Shown: positions 43,015 through 51,820 of the stretch, piece by piece
Layout of the letters: every line of letters starts with the position of its first letter
Numbering within the stretch: the stretch's first letter is position 1
Assembly (NCBI RefSeq): GCF_009829075.1
Contig: NZ_WUQZ01000011.1
Coordinates: forward strand, 34,314-98,313
Source of the DNA: Sphingobacterium composti
Lineage (GTDB): Bacteria > Bacteroidota > Bacteroidia > Sphingobacteriales > Sphingobacteriaceae
Direction: 5' to 3'
Length of the DNA: 64,000 bases
Program-made: the position numbers and the translations under genes
Notes under the pieces: model-generated
What the model was told of the DNA's origin: nothing
Seen by the model: the letters and a program-made list of their open reading frames with translations, nothing else
Databases searched by the model: none

Positions 43015-44340
43015 ATGGAAAACCCGGATTTAACGAATATTGCGTCCGAGCAAATTAGTGATTTGTACCAAGAAATTTATAATACACTCGTTTATCTTGG
43101 TGGCACGAGCAAATTAACGCACATATTGACAACAATTACTTTATTATTAAGTGTTGTTATCATTTTGCTCATTACAGATTTTATTTTCAGAAAAGTTCTA
43201 AAAACTTTATTCATAAAAATTATCAGTAGCTCAAAGACAATTTGGGATGACAAATTGCTGGAAAATAAAGTTTTAGATGACTTCAGTCATTTGGTATTAA
43301 TTATCATAGCGCAGCAAACTGTTCCGCATTTATTTGTCGGCTTTAATTCATTTCGAGAAATTCTAATAAAAGCATTAAGCGTAATTGTTGTCATAGCTGT
43401 TTACAAGCTTTCTAATGCCTTATTAAAAACGTTAAGGGATATTCTAAAAACCTCCAAAGCATTTTTCGACAAGCCTCTTGATAGCTATTTACAAGTAATT
43501 CAGATTTTCTTGATATTTGTTGTATTCACCGTTTCATTTTCTATCATTACAGGCAATTCACCGTGGTCATTTTTGGTTTCTTTGGGTGCAGCTTCAGCTA
43601 TTTTGATGTTGGTTTTCAAAGACACGATTTTGGGTTTCGTAGCGAGTATTCAAGTTTCTGCCAATGATTCTGTGCGTGTGGGCGACTGGATTGAAATGCA
43701 AAAATATGGTGCTGATGGCAGTGTGGTACAGATAAATTTGAATAATGTGAAAGTTCAAAACTTCGACAAAACCATCGTCACACTTCCTACTCATGCTTTA
43801 CTGAGCGACTCCTTCAAAAATTACCGAGGTATGCAACAATCGGGTGGCAGAAGAATTAAGCGTGCAATTTTCATCAAGATATCTTCCATTCGCTATTTGA
43901 ATTCTAATGAAATTGAAGAGCTAAAGAAAATTCATCTGCTAAAAGATTTTATAGCTACTCGCGAGGAAGAAATCGCGACCTATAATGCATTACATGAGGT
44001 AGATGAGAGCGTAAAAGTCAATGGACGTAGAATGACGAATATTGGTCTTTTTAGAGCATATATCCAAGCTTATTTAAGGAATAACAAGAATATCCACAAG
44101 GAATATCCGTTGATGGTACGTCATCTGGCGCCTACAGAACATGGTTTGCCTCTAGAGGTTTATGCATTTACTCAAGGAACAGAGTGGCTGTATTTTGAAG
44201 GCGTAATGGCAGATTTGTTTGACCATATATTTGCTGCTATCAAATATTTTCATTTGGAGATATTTGAACTTCCAGCTTCGGATGATTTAAGGGTTAGAGC
44301 AATGCAACTACCAAATTTCGATAAACATATTAGCAACTAA
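43015..44340 (+). CDS. Mechanosensitive ion channel, MscS family (YbdG-like)
   Basis: This 441-residue inner-membrane channel releases solutes on hypo-osmotic shock. There are several hydrophobic helices at about 40-60, 95-125, 155-180 and 187-215. The pore-lining helix and MscS beta domain lie at about 190-290 (SPWSFLVSLGAASAILMLVFKD, DSVRVGDWIEM, VVQINLNNVKVQNFDKTIVTLPT, DSFKNYRGM). The long C-terminal part, with NGRRMTNIGLFRAYIQAYLRNN, matches the YbdG type. The gene has its own -7 box. Confidence 0.92.
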   Translation: MENPDLTNIASEQISDLYQEIYNTLVYLGGTSKLTHILTTITLLLSVVIILLITDFIFRKVLKTLFIKIISSSKTIWDDKLLENKVLDDFSHLVLIIIAQQTVPHLFVGFNSFREILIKALSVIVVIAVYKLSNALLKTLRDILKTSKAFFDKPLDSYLQVIQIFLIFVVFTVSFSIITGNSPWSFLVSLGAASAILMLVFKDTILGFVASIQVSANDSVRVGDWIEMQKYGADGSVVQINLNNVKVQNFDKTIVTLPTHALLSDSFKNYRGMQQSGGRRIKRAIFIKISSIRYLNSNEIEELKKIHLLKDFIATREEEIATYNALHEVDESVKVNGRRMTNIGLFRAYIQAYLRNNKNIHKEYPLMVRHLAPTEHGLPLEVYAFTQGTEWLYFEGVMADLFDHIFAAIKYFHLEIFELPASDDLRVRAMQLPNFDKHISN

Positions 44341-44411
44341 GTTGTTAATATTTAAGATTTATTACGGCAAGGAATAGCAACTACAGTTTTATTTTTTGCC
44401 ATCTAAAAAAC

Positions 44412-44419
44412 TATCTTTG
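44412..44419 (+). promoter_or_regulatory. Promoter -7 box of hflX-lipB
   Basis: TATCTTTG matches the consensus exactly, giving a leader of about 63 bases before the hflX ATG. Confidence 0.5.
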
Positions 44420-44486
44420 TTTATCATATGTTAGGACAAGACCGAAATTTTAGTTCATTGTTCTAATATTAGTTTAAAAAATATTT

Positions 44487-45680
44487 ATGTCGAAAAGATT
44501 CAAATTAGTAGATACAGCACCGAAGAAAGAAACAGCAATATTAGTGTCGGTCATTACACCTGATGTATCTGACCAAATGGCTCAAGATTACTTAACAGAA
44601 TTAGAGTTTTTGGTGCAAACAGCAGGTGCTGAAACCGTAAAAGTTTTCACACAAAAACTGCAAAAACCAGAACACGCTACTTTTGTGGGAACAGGAAAAT
44701 TAGAAGAAATACGAGAGTACGCTGAAGCGGAAGAAGTGGATATGGTCATTTTTGATGATGAATTAACACCTTCACAACTACGTAATATTGAGCGTGAATT
44801 GAAGCGCAAAATATTAGACCGTTCGAGTTTAATTTTGGATATTTTCGCGAGTCACGCACAGACAGCGCAGGCAAAAACCCAAGTCGAGCTAGCGCAATTG
44901 CAATATTTATACCCAAGATTAACTCGTATGTGGACACACTTGGAACGTCAGCGTGGAGGTATCGGTATGCGCGGTCCGGGTGAATCGCAGATTGAGACGG
45001 ATAGACGTATCATTTTGGATAAGATTTCCTTGCTAAAAGAGAAACTGAAAACCATCGATAAACAAAATGCAACCCAACGCAAAAATCGTGGTGACATGAT
45101 TCGTGTAGCTTTGGTAGGTTATACTAACGTTGGGAAATCAACCATATTGAATATGATTTCAAAAGCGGAGGTTTATATCGAAAACAAACTTTTTGCTACA
45201 TTAGATACCACAGTTAGAAAAGTAGTCATTGATAACCTTCCTTTTTTACTTTCTGACACTGTAGGTTTTATCCGCAAATTACCGCATCATTTAGTGGAAT
45301 CTTTCAAATCGACATTGGATGAAGTGCGTGAAGCTGATGTTTTGATTCATGTGGTGGACATTTCACACCCGAATTTTGAAGACCATATTATCGCAGTGAA
45401 TGAGACGTTGAAAGATATTAATGCTTTAGACAAACCTGTAATAACGGTTTTTAATAAGATAGATGCGTTTAAACCAGCTGTCGAAGTCGACGAAAATGGT
45501 GAAGAAATCAAAGTTACTTTAAATGACTTCAAGAATTCATGGATGGCTAAAAATTCAGACCCTGCCATTTTCTTATCGGCAACGAATAAAACCAACATCG
45601 AAGAATTCAAAGAAAAGCTTTACGAGATAATTTCTAAAATGCATAATGCACGTTATCCGTATAATAATTTGTTGTATTAA
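44487..45680 (+). CDS. hflX: GTPase HflX
   Basis: This 397-residue GTPase binds the 50S subunit and can split stalled or damaged ribosomes. The N-terminal HflX domain (about 15-190) has FVGTGKLEEI, FDDELTPSQLRNIE, DRSSLILDIFASHA and GGIGMRGPGESQIETDRR. The G domain has GYTNVGKST (G1), SDTVGFIRKLPHHLVESFKSTL (G3) and FNKID (G4). Length is normal. It is followed by lipB after 2 bases. Confidence 0.95.
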   Translation: MSKRFKLVDTAPKKETAILVSVITPDVSDQMAQDYLTELEFLVQTAGAETVKVFTQKLQKPEHATFVGTGKLEEIREYAEAEEVDMVIFDDELTPSQLRNIERELKRKILDRSSLILDIFASHAQTAQAKTQVELAQLQYLYPRLTRMWTHLERQRGGIGMRGPGESQIETDRRIILDKISLLKEKLKTIDKQNATQRKNRGDMIRVALVGYTNVGKSTILNMISKAEVYIENKLFATLDTTVRKVVIDNLPFLLSDTVGFIRKLPHHLVESFKSTLDEVREADVLIHVVDISHPNFEDHIIAVNETLKDINALDKPVITVFNKIDAFKPAVEVDENGEEIKVTLNDFKNSWMAKNSDPAIFLSATNKTNIEEFKEKLYEIISKMHNARYPYNNLLY

Positions 45681-45682
45681 TA

Positions 45683-46378
45683 ATGAACAAAAAAGTACAA
45701 TTTATAGATTGGGGATTGGTGGATTACCAAGAGGCGTGGGATAGACAAGAGCAGGTATTTGCCGAAACTTTAGCTATAAAACAAGATAATAGAACAAATA
45801 ATTTAGAAAATCCGACTCCGAATTATTTAATCTTCACGGAACATCCGCATGTATACACCTTAGGGAAAAGTGGTCATGAAGAATATTTGCTATTGGATGA
45901 AGAAGGATTAAAAGAAAAAGAAGCGAAATTTTACAAAATTAACCGTGGAGGTGATATTACGTATCATGGCCCTGGACAGATTGTAGGATATCCTATTTTG
46001 GATTTGGATAATTTTTTCACAGATATTCATCTTTATCTGCGAACTTTGGAAGAAGCTATTATCTTAACTTTAGCCGATTATGGCATTAAAGCGGGAAGAT
46101 ATGAGGGTTTTACTGGCGTATGGCTGGATGCAGAAAACGACAAAGCACGCAAAATTTGTGCGATGGGAGTGCGTGCTTCACGCTGGGTAACCATGCATGG
46201 ATTTGCTTTTAATGTGAATGCAGATTTGAATTATTTCGGAAATATTATTCCTTGCGGGATTGATGATAAAGACGTCACCTCGATGGAGCGCGAACTCGGT
46301 AGAAAACTCAATATGGATGAAGTGAAAGAAAAGCTAAAGAATCATATAGCCAACCTATTTCACATGGAACTTGTGTGA
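45683..46378 (+). CDS. lipB: Octanoyl-[ACP]:protein N-octanoyltransferase
   Basis: This 231-residue enzyme transfers octanoate from ACP to apo-lipoyl domains, the first step of lipoate assembly. Motifs are YTLGKSGHEEYLL, RGGDITYHGPGQIVGYPI (conserved HGPGQ) and KICAMGVRASRWVTMHGFAFNVN, which holds the catalytic Lys and the general family block. PCGIDDKDVTSMERELG, with the catalytic Cys, is near the end. It starts 2 bases after hflX, so the genes are co-transcribed. No lipA is in the window. Confidence 0.95.
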   Translation: MNKKVQFIDWGLVDYQEAWDRQEQVFAETLAIKQDNRTNNLENPTPNYLIFTEHPHVYTLGKSGHEEYLLLDEEGLKEKEAKFYKINRGGDITYHGPGQIVGYPILDLDNFFTDIHLYLRTLEEAIILTLADYGIKAGRYEGFTGVWLDAENDKARKICAMGVRASRWVTMHGFAFNVNADLNYFGNIIPCGIDDKDVTSMERELGRKLNMDEVKEKLKNHIANLFHMELV

Positions 46379-46735
46379 CCTAATTTCATCTTAAAAAATT
46401 CTAAATACTTGTAATTTTCTAATTCACTCTATATTCTTTGGTACTTTATGAATTAATAAATTTAGATATTTAATCTCCTCGAAAGCTAGTTGTTTAACTA
46501 ACTTAATGTGTTTTGTTGTGATTTACTTATTGATTAGAATAATTAGATGAACGCAATTTAACCATTTTTTAGCCCTTATTCACCATTTTGTTATCTTAAA
46601 AATGGCTATTTTTGCGCCTACATTTACTATAAGAGGTAATATTACCATCAAATAAAGATGGCGTTATTAGAGCAAAATTATTCTAAAAAACAGTTGTCGT
46701 GCGATCTAATTTTATTTAATAATACATCACTTATC
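46379..46735. other. Intergenic region with a promoter for the small peptide/lipoprotein operon
   Basis: No gene is convincing apart from a short upstream extension of the next frame (ATG at 46658). I see no terminator for hflX-lipB. TTTG (46587-46590), a 16-base gap and TATTTTTG (46607-46614) form a likely promoter; the leader to the ATG at 46736 is then about 120 bases. Confidence 0.5.
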
Positions 46736-46897
46736 ATGAAAAAGTATTTAAAACCAGAAATCTTAGTGGAATATGTAGAAATAGAAGAAAGTATATCTAC
46801 AGGGTCTAATCAAATAGACGTAAAATTTGTTCCAGAAGATACTAATCTTCTGAATGAATGGGAGACTTCTGAGATTTACGAAAATGTGGAATGGTAA
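46736..46897 (+). CDS. Small peptide of 53 residues upstream of a fimbrillin-like lipoprotein
   Basis: The frame from ATG 46736 gives MKKYLKPEILVEYVEIEESI, followed by an acidic tail ending YENVEW. Short proteins of this type (KPE ... VEYVE/I ... GSN) are common in Bacteroidota before surface-lipoprotein genes. An upstream ATG (46658) would add 26 residues (to 79), but the MKKYLKPE opening looks like the true one. It has no signal peptide or membrane segment. It is 21 bases before the lipoprotein start and probably co-transcribed. Function unknown; the sequence form may suggest a precursor peptide or assembly partner. Confidence 0.65.
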   Translation: MKKYLKPEILVEYVEIEESISTGSNQIDVKFVPEDTNLLNEWETSEIYENVEW

Positions 46898-46918
46898 TTT
46901 CAAAAAATAACTATTAAA

Positions 46919-48442
46919 ATGCTGAAAAATATATTTGTGATTTTGCTCTTAATTGGAGTAATGTCATGTCAAAAGTCGACTGACATTTCATTGTCAAGTG
47001 AGGCAACAGTAAGTCTAGATCTGCAAGGAGCGACGAGGACTGAGGCGAATAATAAACGTTCAAGCCTAAATAATAAAACTTCATTGCAAGAATTTATTGT
47101 TCCTTTTGGTGATGATAAGATTGTTTCTGTGTTGATAAAGGAATCTGGTAAATCTGCAACGACGCCAAGAACAGTCACAAAAAGTAATTTAAAACTCACT
47201 TATGAAAAAGGGACACATTACCGTGTGTTAATTTTTGATGATGAATTCAATTTTTTAGAATCTAAAGATTTAATAAGTGGAACTAATCAGAATTCAATAA
47301 GGTTAAATGCAAAAGATATTTATAACATATTTATATACTCTTTAGGTGAAAAAAACTCTTTAGATCCGCTTGATGTTCAACAAGGAGTGAATTGGAACGA
47401 AATCACATTGCAATATGAAAATAATGAAGATTTTGCCTTTCAAATTTTCAAGAATATATCTTTTCAATCTGGCAATACAGATATGAAAATTGTTTTGAAA
47501 CATGCTTTCACAAGTTTAAGTGCTACGATCAATACATCTTCTTCGGTGGGTGCTATTCAGAATGTTGGGGATGTGGTATTGCATAAAGCGTATAAAACAG
47601 CCTTATTCAACATAGGAGAATCAGTAAACTATCCTCTTAATTTGAAATTTACCCATGAGGAAGAGGCTACGAAATTAAATCCATTTATAATTAGTGGAAG
47701 TAACTTTGAGGCAAATTCGAATCCGCTTATTCTTTACACAAATGGTGAGATTGACCATAATTTGACTTTCAAATCATTAACTATTAATGGTATTACTAAA
47801 ACTGATTTGCAGATTCAAGGCCTTTTATTAGAGCCAGGCATAGCATATCAATTGGATATTACTATTAAAAGTTTTACAGCTGAGCCAGGTTTTGAATATG
47901 AGAATATAGGGATAGGGTGGGCTCCAGGAAACTTAGCTTACCGTAAATTATCGAATGGTGAGGTGGAATACTATTTTGTAGAACCTAATCAGACAGGTGA
48001 TTATTGGTATTTCAATATGCTTGAACCTGCTAAAAATTATGATAGTGGGCAAGTGAAGAAAGAGGACATGCCAGAATATTCTATCGAGCGGGATCCATGC
48101 TCAAAAGTATCCGGTGGAAAATGGAGAACTCCTTCAACTGATGAATATCAAAACTTGATTGAACAAATTCCTAATTCTTCTACAAATTGGGAATTCAGGT
48201 ACAATGGTGTTCACGGCGCATTCTTTGGCTCAAAAGATCTAAGAGCGATGTCACAAAATCCCTCATCATATTTGTTTTTCCCTGCATTAGGAGATAACTC
48301 TCAAAAATACTGGATGTGGGAATCTGAAACAGCTTCAAATGCGAAGAGTATACAATTCAGTGGATACAACCCAATTACCGCACAGTTTTTTTCGGAGGAA
48401 AAAACTAAAGAGATGCAAATAAGGTGTATTAGGTATCTATAG
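46919..48442 (+). CDS. Fimbrillin-like lipoprotein with a C-terminal FISUMP-like domain
   Basis: This 507-residue lipoprotein has a signal with Cys17 (VMSC) and beta-rich N-terminal modules (about 20-330) like the fimbrillin/Mfa-type surface proteins of Bacteroidota. TINTSSSVGAIQNVGDVVL and LILYTNGEIDHNLTFKSLTING are examples. The C-terminal 160 residues (from GWAPGNLAYRKL, with GGKWRTPSTDEYQNLIEQIP) resemble the FISUMP (Fibrobacter succinogenes major paralogous) domain. It could be a tip or anchor subunit or a surface adhesin. It follows a small peptide gene, and an AraC regulator lies downstream. Domain calls are by eye. Confidence 0.75.
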   Translation: MLKNIFVILLLIGVMSCQKSTDISLSSEATVSLDLQGATRTEANNKRSSLNNKTSLQEFIVPFGDDKIVSVLIKESGKSATTPRTVTKSNLKLTYEKGTHYRVLIFDDEFNFLESKDLISGTNQNSIRLNAKDIYNIFIYSLGEKNSLDPLDVQQGVNWNEITLQYENNEDFAFQIFKNISFQSGNTDMKIVLKHAFTSLSATINTSSSVGAIQNVGDVVLHKAYKTALFNIGESVNYPLNLKFTHEEEATKLNPFIISGSNFEANSNPLILYTNGEIDHNLTFKSLTINGITKTDLQIQGLLLEPGIAYQLDITIKSFTAEPGFEYENIGIGWAPGNLAYRKLSNGEVEYYFVEPNQTGDYWYFNMLEPAKNYDSGQVKKEDMPEYSIERDPCSKVSGGKWRTPSTDEYQNLIEQIPNSSTNWEFRYNGVHGAFFGSKDLRAMSQNPSSYLFFPALGDNSQKYWMWESETASNAKSIQFSGYNPITAQFFSEEKTKEMQIRCIRYL

Positions 48443-48454
48443 GAATATCTTATT

Positions 48455-48482
48455 AAGCGCAATTTTTAATAAAATTGCGCTT
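48455..48482 (+). terminator. Terminator of the fimbrillin-like gene
   Basis: AAGCGCAATTTT (48455-48466) pairs perfectly with AAAATTGCGCTT (48471-48482), followed by ATTTTTTA. Confidence 0.8.
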
Positions 48483-48561
48483 ATTTTTTATGTATTCATT
48501 TATTGCTAATTTAGGGATTAGTAGGTGTCATAGCGCATCAGTATAATGCTCTTAAAAATAT

Positions 48562-49461
48562 ATGAATACAACAACTAAGATTAAAGAGTATATTTACTCT
48601 ACTCCAGCTAGCTATGAACATAAAATCTCCATTCGGAGAATTGAAGATTTTATTTCGGAAAAAGCCGCTATTATTGGAGTTCCCCATGCTATCAAATTTT
48701 TTGCATTAATTATAATTTTGGAGGGAGATGCAGCACATCAAATGGATCAGCATATCTTAAAGTTGGGCCCCAAAGATGTAACCATCCTAATACCAGAGCA
48801 AATACATTTTTTCAAAGAATATACAGATGTAAAAGGATATATAATAAGCTTTACAGACACTTTTTTGTATGAAACTAAAAATATGTTCAACTTTCATCAA
48901 AATTTTGAAATAATCTTCAAATTTAAGGAACATGAGAAAGTGACATTGTCCGATGATTCATTTGAGACAATGAAAAAACTTTGCTGCCTATTATGGTCCG
49001 AAATTTACCAACCTTTCCATGTCAATACTGCATTAATATTGGAAAATTTGTTTACAATATGTGTGCACACTATTGATAAACAGCTCAATAGTGTAGGGGA
49101 GGTGCCATTTATGGATAAGCATCGTGAACTATGTATTCGTTTTAAAATAATGGTTTTAAGAAATAATAATGTAAAAAATAATGTTCAGTTTTATGCAAAT
49201 GAACTTGGAGTTTCAATAAAATCATTGCAAGAATCGATGCGCATAAGTTTCGGAGAGACCCCAAAGCAATTCATCAAGAAAGCCCTGTTGTTGAGAGCAA
49301 AACAACTTTTACAAAATCCAGCAATCATGGTCAAAGAAGTTGCTTTTCAATTGGGTTATAGTGATCCTACAAACTTTGCTAAATTTTTCAAGAAGGAAAC
49401 TAGTATTCGTGCGGAAGAGTATAGAAAGCTGGATTACGATCATGACAAATTTTTACCGTAA
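48562..49461 (+). CDS. AraC-family transcriptional regulator
   Basis: This 299-residue regulator has an N-terminal cupin-like sensor part (about 30-150) and a C-terminal double helix-turn-helix (about 200-290): FYANELGVSIKSLQESMRISFGETP, and AKQLLQNPAIMVKEVAFQLGYSDPTNFAKFFKK. The second block is the conserved AraC signature. It lies after the terminator of the fimbrillin-like gene and may regulate it, but no operator was identified. Its 3' end overlaps the convergent MBL-fold gene by 62 bases. Confidence 0.92.
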   Translation: MNTTTKIKEYIYSTPASYEHKISIRRIEDFISEKAAIIGVPHAIKFFALIIILEGDAAHQMDQHILKLGPKDVTILIPEQIHFFKEYTDVKGYIISFTDTFLYETKNMFNFHQNFEIIFKFKEHEKVTLSDDSFETMKKLCCLLWSEIYQPFHVNTALILENLFTICVHTIDKQLNSVGEVPFMDKHRELCIRFKIMVLRNNNVKNNVQFYANELGVSIKSLQESMRISFGETPKQFIKKALLLRAKQLLQNPAIMVKEVAFQLGYSDPTNFAKFFKKETSIRAEEYRKLDYDHDKFLP

Positions 49462-50206
49462 AAATGGGAGTTTCTTCCGTGCGTGTAGCTATGGAAAAAT
49501 CAATATCTTGACAATGTGGTCTGAATAAGGAATCAACCAACTCCACGGTGTTATTCTCTCCTGACAGGTGTCCCAAAATCAGATGCTTTAATCGTGGCGA
49601 ACGATTCTCAAGTAGCAATTCCAATGCTGTAGCATTCGAAATATGTCCCCACCCACTTCGAATTCTATTTTTTAGAAAATATGAATATCGGCCATTTTGT
49701 AACATTTCTTCATCAAAATTGCTCTCCAACAATAATACATCCGAATGCTGAATCACATGTTTCACATTATCGCATCCTCGACCTAAATCCGTCATTATAC
49801 TAACATTGAAGTCCCCATCTGTTACTACGAAACTACAGGGCTCTTTGGCGTCATGATATTTTGGAATACCCATTACCGTGAGGTCACCTATTTGCACTCG
49901 CTCATCCGGCAGAATGAAATTGATTAGGTGCTCTGGCATATGCAGTTTCGACCCTTCATAACTCCCTTGTGTGATATAAACTGGAATCTGAAAACGCTTG
50001 CTGAAAACCGAAAGACCGCGTATATGATCGGTATGTTCGTGCGTGATAAAAATTGCTTTAATGCTAGTGGGATCAATACCCAAACGTTCCATACGTATAA
50101 GCACATGCTTGGTATTGATGCCTATATCAATTAATACAGCATCGTCACCTTTGGCAACATAATAACAATTCCCATTAGATCCAGAAGCAATCGAGCAGTA
50201 TTTCAT
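49400..50206 (-). CDS. MBL-fold metallo-hydrolase (YycJ/WalJ-like)
   Basis: This 268-residue metal-dependent hydrolase of the beta-lactamase fold has the metal motif FITHEHTDHIRGL (HxHxDH, about 55-68) and later metal ligands in GHLSGENNT and similar. YycJ-type proteins have exonuclease-like activity on DNA in Gram-positives. I chose ATG 50206 (MKYCSIASGSNGNCYYV), not the first ATG at 50251. The extra 15 codons contain the sdaA terminator (50229-50257) and a consensus -7 box (50215-50222). The C-terminus overlaps the AraC gene by 62 bases. Confidence 0.9.
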   Translation of the reverse strand: MKYCSIASGSNGNCYYVAKGDDAVLIDIGINTKHVLIRMERLGIDPTSIKAIFITHEHTDHIRGLSVFSKRFQIPVYITQGSYEGSKLHMPEHLINFILPDERVQIGDLTVMGIPKYHDAKEPCSFVVTDGDFNVSIMTDLGRGCDNVKHVIQHSDVLLLESNFDEEMLQNGRYSYFLKNRIRSGWGHISNATALELLLENRSPRLKHLILGHLSGENNTVELVDSLFRPHCQDIDFSIATRTEETPIFTVKICHDRNPAFYTLPHEY

Positions 50207-50214
50207 ATCGGCAA

Positions 50215-50222
50215 CAAAGGTA
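50215..50222 (-). promoter_or_regulatory. Promoter -7 box of the MBL-fold gene, nearly leaderless
   Basis: The minus strand reads TACCTTTG, matching TAnnTTTG. It ends 8 bases before ATG 50206 and supports that start over the upstream one. Confidence 0.55.
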
Positions 50223-50228
50223 AAGAAA

Positions 50229-50257
50229 AAGCTCTTGTCAATTATGGACAAGAGCTT
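50229..50257 (-). terminator. Terminator of sdaA
   Basis: AAGCTCTTGTC (50229-50239) pairs perfectly with GACAAGAGCTT (50247-50257). On the minus strand TTTTTC follows. It lies 26 bases after the sdaA stop. Confidence 0.8.
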
Positions 50258-50283
50258 CTATATTTTTTATAAGAAATGAAAAA

Positions 50284-51711
50284 TTAACACTCTGGCAAAC
50301 TCAACGGCACTTTGACCGCTAGACCACCATCAGCTGTTTCTTTGTATTTTACGTTCATGTCTTGGGCCGTTTCCCACATGGTACTTACGACAGCATCCAA
50401 ACTAACCTTCGCTTTGTCGGGATTCGATTGCAAAGCCAATTGGGCAGCCGTAATAGCTTTTATAGCGCCCATAGTATTACGCTCGATACATGGAACTTGT
50501 ACCAAACCACCAATTGGGTCACAAGTTAAACCAAGGTGATGTTCCATAGCTATTTCTGCTGCCATCAGCACTTGTCTTTGTGAACCGCCTAAACACTCGG
50601 TCAATGCGCCTGCTGCCATCGCTGAAGAAACACCGATTTCTGCTTGACAACCACCCATAGCTGCCGAAATTGTAGCTCCTTTTTTGAAAATGGATCCTAT
50701 TTCGGAGGCGGTTGTAATGAATTGAATAATCTTATCGTCATTATATGCATCATAAAATGCTATATAATATTGTAGTACAGCCGGTATTACACCCGAAGCA
50801 CCATTAGTTGGAGCAGTCACAACACGTCCAAAAGAGGCATTTTCTTCATTTACAGACAATGCAAAACAACTCACGCAATCCAAGATATAACCAAAGTCTT
50901 TACCTCCAGCACGGATAGCTTCAACCCAAGAGTCGTAATCTGAATATTCACGACCTTTAAGCATTCGCTTATTAAGTCTTGAGGCTCTTCTTTCAACATT
51001 TAGCCCACCAGGAAGAACTCCTTCAGTATGGCAGCCTTTATAAATACACTCTTTTATGACACGAAATATATTTAGAATGCCCTCTCTTGTTTGCTCTTCA
51101 GGACGCCATGATAATTCATTTTCCATAACCAACTCCGAGATTTTGAGACCAGTTCGCATACAAGCACTCATCAATTGTTGTGCAGTATCAATTGGGAATG
51201 GTAAATCCACTTCAGAAAGTACAGATTCAGAGTCATCTTCTTGAACAACAAATCCTCCACCTATAGAATAATATGTCTCACTAATCGCTTTGCCGTCGTT
51301 AAGAAAAGCTTGAAATGTAACGCCATTCGGATGAAAAGGCAAGCTTTGGTCAAACAAAAACAATAATTGATTGGTATACGAAAATTCTATTTCTTTTAGG
51401 GCACCTAAAACAAGTGAACTAGATGATTTGATTTGCTCAACTTTGGGCATTACTTGATTGACATCAAAAGTCACGGGATCATCACCACTTAATCCTAACA
51501 AAATCGCGATATCGGTGCCGTGTCCAACACCTGTTTTGGCTAAAGAGCCATATAAAAGAATATTTACCTGCTCTACCTTATCTAATACATCTGTATCTTT
51601 TAATTTTTGAACAAAACGTTGTGCTGCTCGCCAAGGTCCCAACGTGTGAGAACTAGACGGACCAATGCCTATCTTGAACATATCGAAAACAGAAATTTGC
51701 TCTGACGCCAT
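50284..51711 (-). CDS. sdaA: L-serine ammonia-lyase, single-chain iron-sulfur type
   Basis: This 475-residue enzyme deaminates L-serine to pyruvate and ammonia, with an oxygen-sensitive [4Fe-4S] cluster. The N-terminal beta domain (about 1-155, [19 protein letters not shown]) and C-terminal alpha domain (about 190-475) are fused. Cluster-ligand regions are seen in [34 protein letters not shown] and [19 protein letters not shown]. Length and order match the family. It has its own promoter and terminator. Confidence 0.95.
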   Translation of the reverse strand: MASEQISVFDMFKIGIGPSSSHTLGPWRAAQRFVQKLKDTDVLDKVEQVNILLYGSLAKTGVGHGTDIAILLGLSGDDPVTFDVNQVMPKVEQIKSSSSLVLGALKEIEFSYTNQLLFLFDQSLPFHPNGVTFQAFLNDGKAISETYYSIGGGFVVQEDDSESVLSEVDLPFPIDTAQQLMSACMRTGLKISELVMENELSWRPEEQTREGILNIFRVIKECIYKGCHTEGVLPGGLNVERRASRLNKRMLKGREYSDYDSWVEAIRAGGKDFGYILDCVSCFALSVNEENASFGRVVTAPTNGASGVIPAVLQYYIAFYDAYNDDKIIQFITTASEIGSIFKKGATISAAMGGCQAEIGVSSAMAAGALTECLGGSQRQVLMAAEIAMEHHLGLTCDPIGGLVQVPCIERNTMGAIKAITAAQLALQSNPDKAKVSLDAVVSTMWETAQDMNVKYKETADGGLAVKVPLSLPEC

Positions 51712-51742
51712 AATCGCTGATAATTGAGTAAATAATTTTCCG

Positions 51743-51750
51743 CAAAGTTA
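51743..51750 (-). promoter_or_regulatory. Promoter -7 box of sdaA
   Basis: The minus strand reads TAACTTTG, matching the consensus, 31 bases before the ATG at 51711. Confidence 0.5.
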
Positions 51751-51764
51751 GGATTATAAATGAC

Positions 51765-51806
51765 AAAAAAATAGCCAAGTTGATATTTCAACTTGGCTAT
51801 TTTTTT
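51765..51806 (-). terminator. Terminator of the GH3 gene
   Basis: A perfect 19-base stem (51765-51783 with 51788-51806), loop TATT, lies 14 bases after the GH3 stop. Its outer A/T runs give T-tails in both directions. Confidence 0.8.
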
Positions 51807-51820
51807 ATAATTAAACGGTC

